Positions 1-9,182 of a DNA stretch of 20,916 bases are shown one piece after another. A program made the position numbers and the translations under genes. The stretch is from a virus. Positions within the stretch are counted from its first letter, which is position 1. Each line of letters begins with the position of its first letter. The notes beneath the pieces were generated by a model, which searched no databases, was not told the DNA's origin, and saw only the letters and a program-made list of their open reading frames with translations. Location of the stretch: positions 1 to 20,916 of the IMG/VR virus record IMGVR_UViG_3300006077_000048, one strand, 5' to 3'.

Positions 1-1117
1 CAAATTCTAAATCTAATTTTTCAGGGGCTCCTCTTGATATGAATTCAGCTTCATTTTCTATGGCATTTGTACCAGAAGCACTCAAATATACTATATCGTC
101 AATATATCCTGCCTTACCTACCGAAGGAGGAGGTGCTATAGATACTGCTATAGAATCGCTCTTGCTTATCATAGTTCCTCCTGTTGGAACCATTTCTAAA
201 GTATAAGGAACAGAATTTGATCCAACAGCAAAAGTATGTGTTACTGATTGTTCTCCTTCTATACCATCTTTTCCAGGGAAATCTGCTTCAGTACCTGATT
301 GTAATGTACTTCCATCACCTTTTAAACTCCATGCAAATGTAGGAGTACTGTTAGGAGTTATACTGAATGTTACTTTATGATCATATGTACCTGCTGTAGT
401 AATTCTGTCCGCAGGAGCTATATCAATATTTAATTCTGGGTTGACATAAGCATCTAGTTCATAAGTCACAGTTGCCATTAATTTTTCGTCATCAGCTGAA
501 TCCTCAGTGAAATCATAAATAACTACCAAAGTAAAAGGTATTTTTTCTCCTGGCCTGCTTAGGAATTCATCATACGTTACTTCGTACTCTATGGATTTAG
601 ATCCATCTACTCCGAGAACTCTTAAAGATGTTCCGGTAAGCTCTTCGCCATTAGGATTTTTAGCAGGTGAAGCTTCTCCGTCTTTGTGGATACTCCAATA
701 AATGTTCTCACCGTTATTTTGATATATATCGAAAAAGAATTTAATTATTCCAGCCTCTCCCTTGTCATTATCACTTGTAAAATAACTAAGTACTGGTGGA
801 AACTTGGTATTTTCTCTTCCAACTTTTCTATAAAAATAACCTACCACTACAGTACGGTTCTTTAATATAATTCCATTAAATTTAATCGTATACTCTCCTT
901 CTATGGTATAGTCTCTTCCAAGAGCTTGAGTAGCACCATTAACAGTAACAAATGCTATCTCATGTATAGCTAATGATGTTAGAAAAATAGATCTCCCTTG
1001 AATATCTTGTATGTTTGGATCTTTTCCAGCGGTACCAAATTCTTGAGTATAATTTACATTATTAGTTCTTATAATCAGTTCCCTGTCTATGATGTCTCTT
1101 ATTTTTTGCTTTGCCAT
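1..1117 (-). CDS. Ig-like domain virion protein, probably tail or fibre (3' end outside window)
   Basis: An open frame of 372 codons runs from an ATG at 1117 to the left edge without a stop, so the C-terminus is missing. The ATG lies 2 bases after the stop of the 1955-residue gene, so the two are probably co-transcribed. The first 110 residues include the stretch VTVNGATQALGRDYTIEGEY, a beta-hairpin pattern common in phage surface proteins. Around residues 215-320 there is an Ig/PKD-like segment (repeated TFSITPNS and HTFAVGSNS strands, a WSLKGDG turn) ending in a proline hinge, APPPS. Proteins with Ig-like or BACON domains are frequent in crAss-like tails and are thought to bind host-surface or mucus glycans; that role is inferred here. 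No catalytic motif, signal peptide or membrane segment is visible. It could also be a head fibre or a baseplate-associated protein. Confidence 0.75.
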   Translation of the reverse strand, partial: MAKQKIRDIIDRELIIRTNNVNYTQEFGTAGKDPNIQDIQGRSIFLTSLAIHEIAFVTVNGATQALGRDYTIEGEYTIKFNGIILKNRTVVVGYFYRKVGRENTKFPPVLSYFTSDNDKGEAGIIKFFFDIYQNNGENIYWSIHKDGEASPAKNPNGEELTGTSLRVLGVDGSKSIEYEVTYDEFLSRPGEKIPFTLVVIYDFTEDSADDEKLMATVTYELDAYVNPELNIDIAPADRITTAGTYDHKVTFSITPNSTPTFAWSLKGDGSTLQSGTEADFPGKDGIEGEQSVTHTFAVGSNSVPYTLEMVPTGGTMISKSDSIAVSIAPPPSVGKAGYIDDIVYLSASGTNAIENEAEFISRGAPEKLDLEF

Positions 1118-1119
1118 AG

Positions 1120-4100
1120 TTAATCGTAATTATTGGTGAATAATGATATAACACTGTATAGATATGTATAATCTTCTCCAGTATATTTTATCTTTATTTT
1201 AAAGTATTTGTCTCTTATTCTTTTTGATGAGTTATTGAACCTACTAAATGAGTCAGATTTGCCCACTTGTATGAAATACTTACCGTCCTTATAATAAGCA
1301 TTCTCTTTAAATATTCCAATACTCATGTCTAATGAATCTTCTCTTATAAATATTTTATCTACATGAACAGTGTTAAATGTATTCTCTGTATTTATATAAT
1401 CTTCTCCGCCAGGTGTTATAACTAAATTCCCATCCTTGTCATAGTAATTAACCACATTCTGTCTTAAAGCAGCATTAGGAACATCACTAGTAGTTGAATA
1501 CGTGATCTCATCAGGCTTCACTTTATTAGATAATATCTGCAGATTAGTCAGTATCTTTTCTATATCAGGTCTTTCATGCATAATAAACTCTATACTGAAA
1601 GGATACTGTTTTCCATGGAAATTACAGTAAGTAGTATGCACTCCTGTCATCCAGGCTTCACTAGGTAAAGAGTTAAGATCGAATAGTATATTAAACTCGT
1701 CATTAACTAGTTGGAATTTAGGAGTATAACTTGTCCTAGATGTCCAAGCTCCCATAACCTCATTATAATAAACTGTTCCAAATGTATCATAAAAATTATT
1801 TACTTTGGTATTTAATAATTTATTATATGAGAAATACACATTCTTTTTTATAGCGTCAAAAGAAGAATATACTCTAGGCTTACCTCTTAACTGTTCTCCA
1901 GAATAATTTATATCTATCAGATGTTTTTTTGCATTTATAAGGTATTGCTCTATTTTATAATCAGATAAAACTTCTACAGAACTCCCTGATATTCTCCATA
2001 TCTTATTTTTTATAAAGTCTACTCCATAAATAGTACTATAAGTTGTTATAATTGATTCTGGGTTAATAGACCCTACCTTAGAATTTAATACTGTAGCTTT
2101 ACTAGCAAGTACCTGAGCATCATCAATATAGATATCAGATTCTTGATTAATCAATGTTCTACCATCTACAGTTATAGCTGCTATACCATTCTCAAACACA
2201 CAGAATAAAACGTTATTATGAGTTATAATCTTTATGATTTGTCCTAGCTCTGAGTTATAATCTTTAAAGTTAATTCCAGAGATATCTCTATACCCATTGA
2301 AAAATTCACTCTGAATATTAGGGGAAGATATCATAATCCTATTAGGATAACTTAAAGTGTATATAGGTGCTTCTGCATCTATTCCGACATATGAAACTAC
2401 ATTATAGTCTCCTGTGTAACCTCTATTATAAGCGGTAGAATCAGGTCTATATTCTGAATAAGATTTTGTTGCACTTACTTTAGGGTAAAATCCTCTATCA
2501 CTTCCATATAACATTTTCTCTAAAGGCTCAGCAGGTTCAAACGACCTTACATCTGCATTATGATTAGTTTGTGATATCAGTTCTACAATCATACCATTAG
2601 AAGCTAGTTTTCTACCTTCATCAGAAACTTCACCTGATTGGCAATTTTTCCAACTATTGGCGTCACTATCACTAGCTTTCTTAATGTATTCTACTTGAGG
2701 ACCTGATCCATAAGTATAATAATCCCCAAAATTAGCGTTAGGTGCATCCTGGATACCCATAGCGTAGGTTACTTTCTTAAATGTTTTTGTTATAAAACAA
2801 TCTCCGTTTGCTATATATATTAAGTCTTTTTTCTCTTTCTCTAATTTAATCCTATCAGTTATAGCATAATAAGGCTTACTGTCTTGAGTAGAATATATCT
2901 CTATTAGATTCTCAGGTTTCAATTCATTGTATGATTCTTTTATTTCAGTTAAATATAAGAAGTCATTTTTTTGATCATGATTAAAAGGTATACCTGATTT
3001 TTCTCCCCATTCTAGGGTATATTTTTCACCATCTTCTAGTTCTGTTCCCGGAATATCGCTTAACTCTGCAACTTTTATATAAAAAGCCATACCGCTAAGT
3101 TTAGGTACATCCAAAATAGAAAATTCTATAGTATCTTTTTCTTTGGAAAGAGTAAGGATATCCCCAACAGATAACTTCCTAACCTCTGTACTAAAATCCT
3201 TACCAGTTTCTGGGTGATATGACAGTGCAAGCATGCTTTCTGATGTGCTTTCGTCAAATCTAAGGCTAACATTACCTTTAGCTGGAACTCCAAGTTCTGT
3301 AGCTTTAAATGTGTATAAGAATGTTTTACCTAATTCAAGTGTAATTCCAATATAATTACTATAGTTATGACATACAGAGGCATAAGGAAATAACATCTCC
3401 TTAGTTATAGATGCAGTTTCTATTTCCCACAAAGCATTTCTATTTATACCGATAGTTCCTTTCGACCATAGATTTGTTGAAGTCGTAACATCTGAAGAAC
3501 CAAAACCTCTGGCTCTCATAGAACTCATTGGGAAAGTAACAGGAAAGAACTTTAGACGATTACTAGCCATATATATAAATGTAACCTCCCTGTAGCCCCA
3601 GTCATCTGCTATACCATGTCTTATATCTACTTTAAATGAAGCCCATTTAGTTCCAAAACTAGGAGAACTCTTTATAGTGTAGTCTCTGGAATGAAATGGT
3701 ACCCTTACGAGGTCTCCTGCTTTTAATGCCTTTACATAAGGTGTAACATCAAAACCATCAGCATTAATGTAAGAAACCCTCATAATTGGCCTAGCTCCGC
3801 TATACATATACTCGATGTAAATCATACCTTCATCAGGGTTTCTGTCCTTAAATCCATCCCTGTGTCTATATCTCATTAATGGAGAACCTCCGGATACTGA
3901 TGTATGTAAAAAGTTCAATGTTCTATCTATCTGAGCTGTAAATTCACCTTCTGCTGCGACAATACTTCCACCAGGTATAAATGCTATGTTACCATTTCCT
4001 TGTACCTCTCCAACAGAATTTTTTATTGTAGGAGGGTACTTTATACCAACAGTAGTATCTTTACCTACCATATATTGTATCCTTTCACCTATATTCATTT

Positions 4101-6987
4101 TAGATAAAGGAACTTTATTCTCTAGATTTATATTTATATTTAATTTATTATTATTTAATAGTGAAGTTAAATTTATAACATCTACTTCCATGTCACCTGT
4201 GAAAAAAGCAACTTTATTTGTTCTAGGTACTCTTCCTTCTTCACTCAAGATTGTATCTCCTCCAGGATGTACTAAAGGAACAGCACTGGCGTACTGTGGA
4301 ACATGTCCCATAACAAGTGAATATAAGTTATTCTCTAAGTCTGTACTCTTTTCTAAAGGAGGAGATAATTCACCGTTATCAAACCCGAGATAAAGCTTGT
4401 CATTATCCACTTTACCTGAACCATCTCTATCAGGTTCGACAGCCAATAGTGGATGTACTATTGTATTACGTTTAAAACCTACAAAATCATAACTACCTAC
4501 AATAGATTCTATATTACCTATAGGCATCATGGCCGTAGGACTAACATACCCCTGGTATAGTGTATCTTTTCTCCTATCTTTTCTTACTAAGAAGAACCCA
4601 GAAATGTTAGCTTTTATATAATTATAATTAGGATTATTTATAAGTTTATAGATATCTAATGACAGTTTGGTTACTTGGCGTACACCGTTAACCACTAAAT
4701 TCTTGTCATGAAAGGTTCTATATAATCCCCTAACATTTTCAAAACGATTTATATTAGGTATCTTTAATATATGCTCTTCACCAACAATACCATTGACAGT
4801 CTCTATATCAACATCCTCAGTAAAAGCAATATCTCCACTATAGACTCCGTCACCTTTATAATTGTCCAATCCTCTTACAGGAAATACAGGAGTTAAACCT
4901 CCTTTTGCTAATACATAAACTATACCTATCTCATATGTTTCTCCTGCCCAGTAACCTAGATTAAAGTACACGTTATTAGGATTATTATATCCTGATGTAA
5001 TTGGTATAATTTTTTCCCCTAGTCTTAGGAGCTTAGAAGTTTCTTCTAACTCTTTAAACAATTTCTGATCTATACTAGACGTTATATTACCTAACACAAG
5101 TCTATTATTTACCTGGTCCAATGTTTTTACTTGCTCTATAGAAGAGAAACTAGTATTTACCTGAGATTCGTCAAGCATTTCTATTTCCTCAATACCTGAG
5201 TGTTCTATATTACATACTCCATCGATGCTTATAAAATAATTCTCTTTTAATTTAAATGTGTTTGCTACAGGGTTATTATCACCGCTAATATGTGTTACAG
5301 ATACCTCTATAGTTCCAGATGTTAAACTTAGTCCAGATAACCTGAATTTGGCTAATTTATCTGTATTTTTATCTCCAGCTACTCCGTAAGCTCTCTCACC
5401 TACACTAAAATGTACAGAGACTAGCCCAGATTCGGCTATTAGATCAGATACATTACCGTCGGCATTCTTATGTCTGAAGTAATATTTATATCCTCCTCCT
5501 TTAAGCTTTCCTCCAGAATGTACTCCTAAAAATTCTAGTTTAGCTATCTCAGATGTTTTCAATATTAATTCTGTCTGCGAGAAAAACTTCGTAGAATAAG
5601 TATTAGTATCTTTACTATGTCTTCTATCTATTATAGTAGCTGTCCCATCTTCATTTAATTTGAATCTGGAGTTTATCATTCGTACAGGGTTCCTGTCGTC
5701 AGTAAATATAAAGTTAATAGATTCGTCATATTCTTTCTGTAGAGTTAAATCTACAAATCCATTTATGTCAAAATCAAACTCCTTTGTTCTGAACGGCTGT
5801 ATGTGACATTCATCCCTTGCCCATGGATCGTCTACAAAGTCACAATCACTTATAGGGGAATACTCCTCTGTTAAGAAGTTATGTATCGGAGAATAAATAT
5901 TTTTCAATTTTGTTACAACATTGTTTGTAATATCTTCCCCTTCTGGTATAATGTAATCTAATACTCTTAACTCAAAAATATCTTCTGTTATTTCCCTTAA
6001 CTCAGTCCTATCTGCCTCCCAAAAGTTCATTTGATTAGCTAGCTCAGAGTAGTACTCCTTCATCTTTTTTGACGGGAATGAATCAAGTGTATCTGAAGGA
6101 TTTCCTATTTTATTATAGAATTCTTCTACCTCAGCATCAGTCGGATATAATTGTACGTTATTGACAGCAGATATAGTACCTTTTGCTATCTTATAGTGAT
6201 TTTTTAATGTTGTTATATAAGATACTGTTCCATCTGGCCTTACTTTAAAAGAACAAGGAGTAAGATATGAATTAGAAGGATTATTCTCTAGACTACCTTT
6301 AGATACGAAAAATTCTGCGGTAATAGTTATAAATTTTCTAGCTATGTTGTCCAGTTGTACTCTGTAAAGCCCTCCTTCTATTGCATCATCTGACACAAAA
6401 TCAGCTTCTGATGGAATATTACATCCACTAGCAAAATTGCTAACATATAACCTAATATCATCATATAATTTAAATATTGGAGTATCGGCTATAGAAAATC
6501 TTAATACTATTGACTTCCCAATAGCATCATCTGTAAGCTCAAGCTCTCTACTAACAACTATCTTATAAGGATTCTCAGTATCCTCCAACTGCATTATACC
6601 GTTGAACCTGTACTCACTGTTTGTAATTGGAACCCCGTATCCTCCAGTATATACTCCATACTTGGCCCAGTCTGGTGAAGGGAATGTACCTAATTCTCCT
6701 TCTATGAATTTTCCTTCAGACGAAAATCTACCACTAACAATGTACCCTATGTTGTTATATGATTTTACGGCTAAAGGTATAAATCCTTCTGTTAATTTGA
6801 ACCCTTTCCCCTTCTTTGTATTTAAAACATCCCCTGGGATATTTTTTAATACGTATTGATTCTCTCCGACAGACATTATCTCAGCATTTAATGCGTCAAT
6901 CATTTCTGTATTCTTAACCACTAAAGGGTGCCCATCAGTATTTAATCCACCGTTAAAGCTATTAGTTCCTCCTCCTTTATTTTGCAT
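1120..6987 (-). CDS. Giant crAss-like tail 'muzzle'-type structural protein (1955 aa)
   Basis: This is the largest gene in the window. The N-terminus carries FNGGLN at residues 11-16, then NQYVLKNIPGD (43-53), GFIPLAVKSYNNIGYIVS (68-85) and GTFPSPDW (100-107). I recognise this arrangement from crAss-like phages: FNGGLN, a 'vLqN' segment, a 'GfvPvgi.iyIvS' segment and FPSP. There the protein forms the distal tail muzzle that closes the tail and takes part in genome release. The rest looks beta-rich with no evident coiled coil or enzyme motif. A late segment (FCVFENGIAAITVDGR, then DIYIDDAQVLASKATVLNSK) also resembles the C-terminal part of that family. The start overlaps the preceding small gene by 11 nt, which implies translational coupling. 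The family is fairly secure; the muzzle role is transferred from structural work on related phages. It could otherwise be annotated only as a tail protein. Confidence 0.85.
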   Translation of the reverse strand: MQNKGGGTNSFNGGLNTDGHPLVVKNTEMIDALNAEIMSVGENQYVLKNIPGDVLNTKKGKGFKLTEGFIPLAVKSYNNIGYIVSGRFSSEGKFIEGELGTFPSPDWAKYGVYTGGYGVPITNSEYRFNGIMQLEDTENPYKIVVSRELELTDDAIGKSIVLRFSIADTPIFKLYDDIRLYVSNFASGCNIPSEADFVSDDAIEGGLYRVQLDNIARKFITITAEFFVSKGSLENNPSNSYLTPCSFKVRPDGTVSYITTLKNHYKIAKGTISAVNNVQLYPTDAEVEEFYNKIGNPSDTLDSFPSKKMKEYYSELANQMNFWEADRTELREITEDIFELRVLDYIIPEGEDITNNVVTKLKNIYSPIHNFLTEEYSPISDCDFVDDPWARDECHIQPFRTKEFDFDINGFVDLTLQKEYDESINFIFTDDRNPVRMINSRFKLNEDGTATIIDRRHSKDTNTYSTKFFSQTELILKTSEIAKLEFLGVHSGGKLKGGGYKYYFRHKNADGNVSDLIAESGLVSVHFSVGERAYGVAGDKNTDKLAKFRLSGLSLTSGTIEVSVTHISGDNNPVANTFKLKENYFISIDGVCNIEHSGIEEIEMLDESQVNTSFSSIEQVKTLDQVNNRLVLGNITSSIDQKLFKELEETSKLLRLGEKIIPITSGYNNPNNVYFNLGYWAGETYEIGIVYVLAKGGLTPVFPVRGLDNYKGDGVYSGDIAFTEDVDIETVNGIVGEEHILKIPNINRFENVRGLYRTFHDKNLVVNGVRQVTKLSLDIYKLINNPNYNYIKANISGFFLVRKDRRKDTLYQGYVSPTAMMPIGNIESIVGSYDFVGFKRNTIVHPLLAVEPDRDGSGKVDNDKLYLGFDNGELSPPLEKSTDLENNLYSLVMGHVPQYASAVPLVHPGGDTILSEEGRVPRTNKVAFFTGDMEVDVINLTSLLNNNKLNININLENKVPLSKMNIGERIQYMVGKDTTVGIKYPPTIKNSVGEVQGNGNIAFIPGGSIVAAEGEFTAQIDRTLNFLHTSVSGGSPLMRYRHRDGFKDRNPDEGMIYIEYMYSGARPIMRVSYINADGFDVTPYVKALKAGDLVRVPFHSRDYTIKSSPSFGTKWASFKVDIRHGIADDWGYREVTFIYMASNRLKFFPVTFPMSSMRARGFGSSDVTTSTNLWSKGTIGINRNALWEIETASITKEMLFPYASVCHNYSNYIGITLELGKTFLYTFKATELGVPAKGNVSLRFDESTSESMLALSYHPETGKDFSTEVRKLSVGDILTLSKEKDTIEFSILDVPKLSGMAFYIKVAELSDIPGTELEDGEKYTLEWGEKSGIPFNHDQKNDFLYLTEIKESYNELKPENLIEIYSTQDSKPYYAITDRIKLEKEKKDLIYIANGDCFITKTFKKVTYAMGIQDAPNANFGDYYTYGSGPQVEYIKKASDSDANSWKNCQSGEVSDEGRKLASNGMIVELISQTNHNADVRSFEPAEPLEKMLYGSDRGFYPKVSATKSYSEYRPDSTAYNRGYTGDYNVVSYVGIDAEAPIYTLSYPNRIMISSPNIQSEFFNGYRDISGINFKDYNSELGQIIKIITHNNVLFCVFENGIAAITVDGRTLINQESDIYIDDAQVLASKATVLNSKVGSINPESIITTYSTIYGVDFIKNKIWRISGSSVEVLSDYKIEQYLINAKKHLIDINYSGEQLRGKPRVYSSFDAIKKNVYFSYNKLLNTKVNNFYDTFGTVYYNEVMGAWTSRTSYTPKFQLVNDEFNILFDLNSLPSEAWMTGVHTTYCNFHGKQYPFSIEFIMHERPDIEKILTNLQILSNKVKPDEITYSTTSDVPNAALRQNVVNYYDKDGNLVITPGGEDYINTENTFNTVHVDKIFIREDSLDMSIGIFKENAYYKDGKYFIQVGKSDSFSRFNNSSKRIRDKYFKIKIKYTGEDYTYLYSVISLFTNNYD

Positions 6988-7222
6988 CTTTTCTTCTTTT
7001 AATGAACTTATACTTATTATTAGCTGTTATGCCTGTATGCCTGTAAAATTGTATATAATTATTATTTGGATCTTTTGCAGTAACCCTTGTATACTTCTTT
7101 TTGGCATTTTTTATTAACTCACTGTTCCCAGCTTTTATTATAGCCTTTATAGACTCCTCAGATACTTCACTGTATTTCTCAGCTAACTTTTCAACGTAAT
7201 GTTTATTATTTAATACTTCCAT
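6977..7222 (-). CDS. Small basic protein of unknown function (81 aa)
   Basis: An 81-residue lysine-rich protein overlaps the 3' end of the 177-residue gene by 17 nt and the start of the giant tail gene by 11 nt. These two overlaps support real translation in this frame. The first half looks helical (VEKLAEKYSEVSEESIKAII) and the C-terminal half is strongly basic (AKKKYTRV and YKFIKRRKDAK). No cysteines, membrane segment or known motif are present. It is not recognised by family. Its place between the ring-type proteins and the muzzle-like gene suggests a small tail-assembly factor or minor virion protein, which is inference only. Confidence 0.75.
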   Translation of the reverse strand: MEVLNNKHYVEKLAEKYSEVSEESIKAIIKAGNSELIKNAKKKYTRVTAKDPNNNYIQFYRHTGITANNKYKFIKRRKDAK

Positions 7223-7739
7223 CTAACACTGATTTAAATATTATGTATTTCATTCCTTTATTTAGATTCTCTTGGAAAACCTCGTACTTTTCTTTTGGTA
7301 CATGTACAACTCTATCTGTATATAGAGATGTCTCACCAAAAAATAAAACTATTCTTGGTAATTTATATCCGAAATCTCTTATATTAATCTTTGGAGGGTA
7401 TTGTGTGTTAATTTCTATTACTTTATCTGACTCTTCTTTGGTTAAGAGTCCAACACACATTAGAGGATACTTTCTTGGAGTAACTTGTACTATATCTCCG
7501 GCTATAACATCATCAACCATCATACTCAAATAATCCGAATATATTTTAACAGCCAAATCAGAGTACTTTCTAACATTATATATATCTTGCAACCTCTCTG
7601 GCCTAGTACTGTCTTCAGATTTTTTAACCATTCCCTTCTTGTACCTCTTCCTAAATATATCTTTTACGGTAACTGTACCATAATCATCATAACTACTTCC
7701 GTACTTATTTATATATTTTATACCTTTATAAAATCCCAT
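7206..7739 (-). CDS. Probable tail ring/connector protein (177 aa)
   Basis: The start codon shares its A with the stop of the previous gene (TAATG), so this gene is probably translated by termination-reinitiation. The N-terminus is rich in Tyr, Lys and Gly (GIKYINKYGSSYDDYG), followed by a basic stretch RKRYKKGMVKK at about residues 30-40. The middle has a beta-rich segment, IAGDIVQVTPRKYPLMCVG, and the C-terminal half looks like a small compact domain. No enzymatic residues are seen. In crAss-like phages several small proteins encoded just before the muzzle gene stack as rings between portal and muzzle. The position fits such a role, but which ring it would be cannot be decided from sequence. 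It may instead be a tail accessory protein. Confidence 0.72.
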   Translation of the reverse strand: MGFYKGIKYINKYGSSYDDYGTVTVKDIFRKRYKKGMVKKSEDSTRPERLQDIYNVRKYSDLAVKIYSDYLSMMVDDVIAGDIVQVTPRKYPLMCVGLLTKEESDKVIEINTQYPPKINIRDFGYKLPRIVLFFGETSLYTDRVVHVPKEKYEVFQENLNKGMKYIIFKSVLDGSIK

Positions 7740-8491
7740 TAACTTCTATTAAACTTAAAACTTCTATTATATCTCTTTCTGTTAAAACTTACCTTCTCAT
7801 TTAGTAACTTATCTAAGTCATTGTCTGTCAAATGTTCCGGTATGGCAGCGGCTTGAACTAACCTCGAAGCCTCTTGCTGTATATAAGGTAATATATTACC
7901 AGCAGAAGGGTCTCCTCTAAACATTTTATGGGTTATCTTAGTTAATGCTACTTTTGCAGCTATAGCCTTTGCATGTTTAAGAGTTATTAATGGAAGACCC
8001 TCTTCATCTACTGTAATACCTTCGTATACTATATGTATTTCTGTATCAAATAATCTTGTATCAATTATCTTTATTGCTGTCTCATCAACCCACTCATATT
8101 CTATATAAGATCCTAGTCCTACTTTTGGAGTATCATTAAAGTGATACGTTTTTAAGTCTGAGTTACCAGTCAATATGTTCATATGCTCGTCATATCCTAC
8201 GCGTGTGCCCATTTTATAAGGTTCGTAGTCTTTATACCCATCACGGTTAAGTGGGGCCGCTGTGACGCTTAAAATCCTATTTAAATTACATGGTACATTT
8301 ATAATCATCTCGTCCTTATTGTTAGGCTTAGCAACATGATAATAAACCTTCACCGGTATAGAGTTTATATCCCTTAAGGCCATATAAGCTTCTTCTATAA
8401 AGTCATCTTCAGACATAGTTAAACCATATTTCCTAGTGTATATAGGATAAGCTGCCATTATATTTAAAGTAGGAGTGTATTCTGCATTCAT
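7739..8491 (-). CDS. Probable crAss-like tail ring/connector protein (250 aa)
   Basis: A 250-residue protein starts 6 nt after the previous stop. The N-terminal part contains MSEDDFIEEAYMALRDI, a helical segment resembling the first helix of connector proteins. The C-terminal half has HIVYEGITVDEEGLPLITLK followed by an alanine-rich helix (HAKAIAAKVAL), and it ends with a basic tail (SFNRKRYNRSFKFNRS). The pattern 'Y.G..vDEeGLP.i....A.Aia', followed by an RK.Y motif near the end, is one I associate with a conserved crAss-like structural protein of the head-tail region. The product probably sits in the tail barrel between portal and muzzle. The family link is moderately secure; the exact ring position is unknown. 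Confidence 0.8.
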   Translation of the reverse strand: MNAEYTPTLNIMAAYPIYTRKYGLTMSEDDFIEEAYMALRDINSIPVKVYYHVAKPNNKDEMIINVPCNLNRILSVTAAPLNRDGYKDYEPYKMGTRVGYDEHMNILTGNSDLKTYHFNDTPKVGLGSYIEYEWVDETAIKIIDTRLFDTEIHIVYEGITVDEEGLPLITLKHAKAIAAKVALTKITHKMFRGDPSAGNILPYIQQEASRLVQAAAIPEHLTDNDLDKLLNEKVSFNRKRYNRSFKFNRS

Positions 8492-8497
8492 AATTTA

Positions 8498-9181
8498 CTA
8501 GTATTTTTCTTGTGTATTAGGTTCTATCTGTCTATTAAGTTGACGGTAATAGTTAACATATTTCTGAGTGATAGAATCTATAACTTCTTTCTGCACTAAT
8601 GACGGAGCAAAAAACTCTGCATCAGTAAACTGGTCTCTGTACTCTGTATTATATAATGCCTCAGGGTTTTCAAATAAGGCCACTATAGAGACGAATTTCA
8701 AATTACTATACTTACCCATATTAAAGAAATATACGTCGTACATACCTTCTTTAACGCCAGAAGTATTAACCCATACATAAGGCCTCTTCTTTCCTGTAAG
8801 TTTGTATTTGTTATACTTATAATCTACATCCGTATAAACTTTAAAATTCTTAGAATTATCCATAGGACCTAAATACTCAATCGAGTCTTCTATAGATATA
8901 GATACTAATAATTTAGGTATAGTTATATGAGGAGCAGATAACTGAGATTTTATCTCACAGTTTCCTGAAGTATCCTGACAGTTTATCTCTATTCCGTCGA
9001 TTCTTTGATTAATACTTCTTGGATCTATAATCCCCTCTTTTATGTGTTGTGCTATTAATGTCTTAGACTCTATTAAGACTTCTAGCATAAGCTGTTCCGT
9101 AGAGAACGCCTCGTTAGTTACCCCTTTAATACCGTCTACAACATGATTCCTTATTGCACTTGCTATTTGTCTTAAAGTCAT
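8498..9181 (-). CDS. Probable crAss-like tail ring/stabilisation protein (227 aa)
   Basis: The ATG at 9181 lies 1 nt after the stop of the preceding gene, and the gene ends with TAG, one of two TAG stops in the window. The N-terminus (MTLRQIASAIRNHVVDGIKG) is followed by a helical stretch, STEQLMLEVLIESKTLIAQH. Next come two close cysteines (NCQDTSGNCEI) and a beta-rich core with IEYLGPMDNSKNFKVYTD. This architecture, a helical N-terminus followed by a Cys pair and a 'yiG..D...pf.vY' segment, resembles a conserved crAss-like ring or tail-stabilisation protein. The C-terminal region (SITQKYVNYYRQLNRQIEPN) looks helical. It has no enzyme motif. The role as a structural tail component is inferred from resemblance and position. 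Confidence 0.8.
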   Translation of the reverse strand: MTLRQIASAIRNHVVDGIKGVTNEAFSTEQLMLEVLIESKTLIAQHIKEGIIDPRSINQRIDGIEINCQDTSGNCEIKSQLSAPHITIPKLLVSISIEDSIEYLGPMDNSKNFKVYTDVDYKYNKYKLTGKKRPYVWVNTSGVKEGMYDVYFFNMGKYSNLKFVSIVALFENPEALYNTEYRDQFTDAEFFAPSLVQKEVIDSITQKYVNYYRQLNRQIEPNTQEKY

Positions 9182-9182
9182 A

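Noticed and set aside
3986-4393. Plus-strand open frame of 135 codons
   Set aside because: It lies wholly inside the 1955-residue minus-strand gene, is rich in Phe/Ser/Pro as antisense frames of A/T-rich genes are, and has no sensible start context.
6602-6859. Plus-strand open frame of 85 codons
   Set aside because: Antisense to the well-conserved N-terminal motifs of the giant tail gene; the minus-strand reading explains the sequence.
7243-7742. Two plus-strand open frames (96 and 85 codons)
   Set aside because: Both are antisense to the 177-residue gene, which has tight coupling (TAATG) with its neighbour; the hydrophobic content is an antisense artefact, not membrane segments.
8568-8780. 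Plus-strand open frame of 70 codons
   Set aside because: Antisense shadow of the 227-residue ring-type gene.
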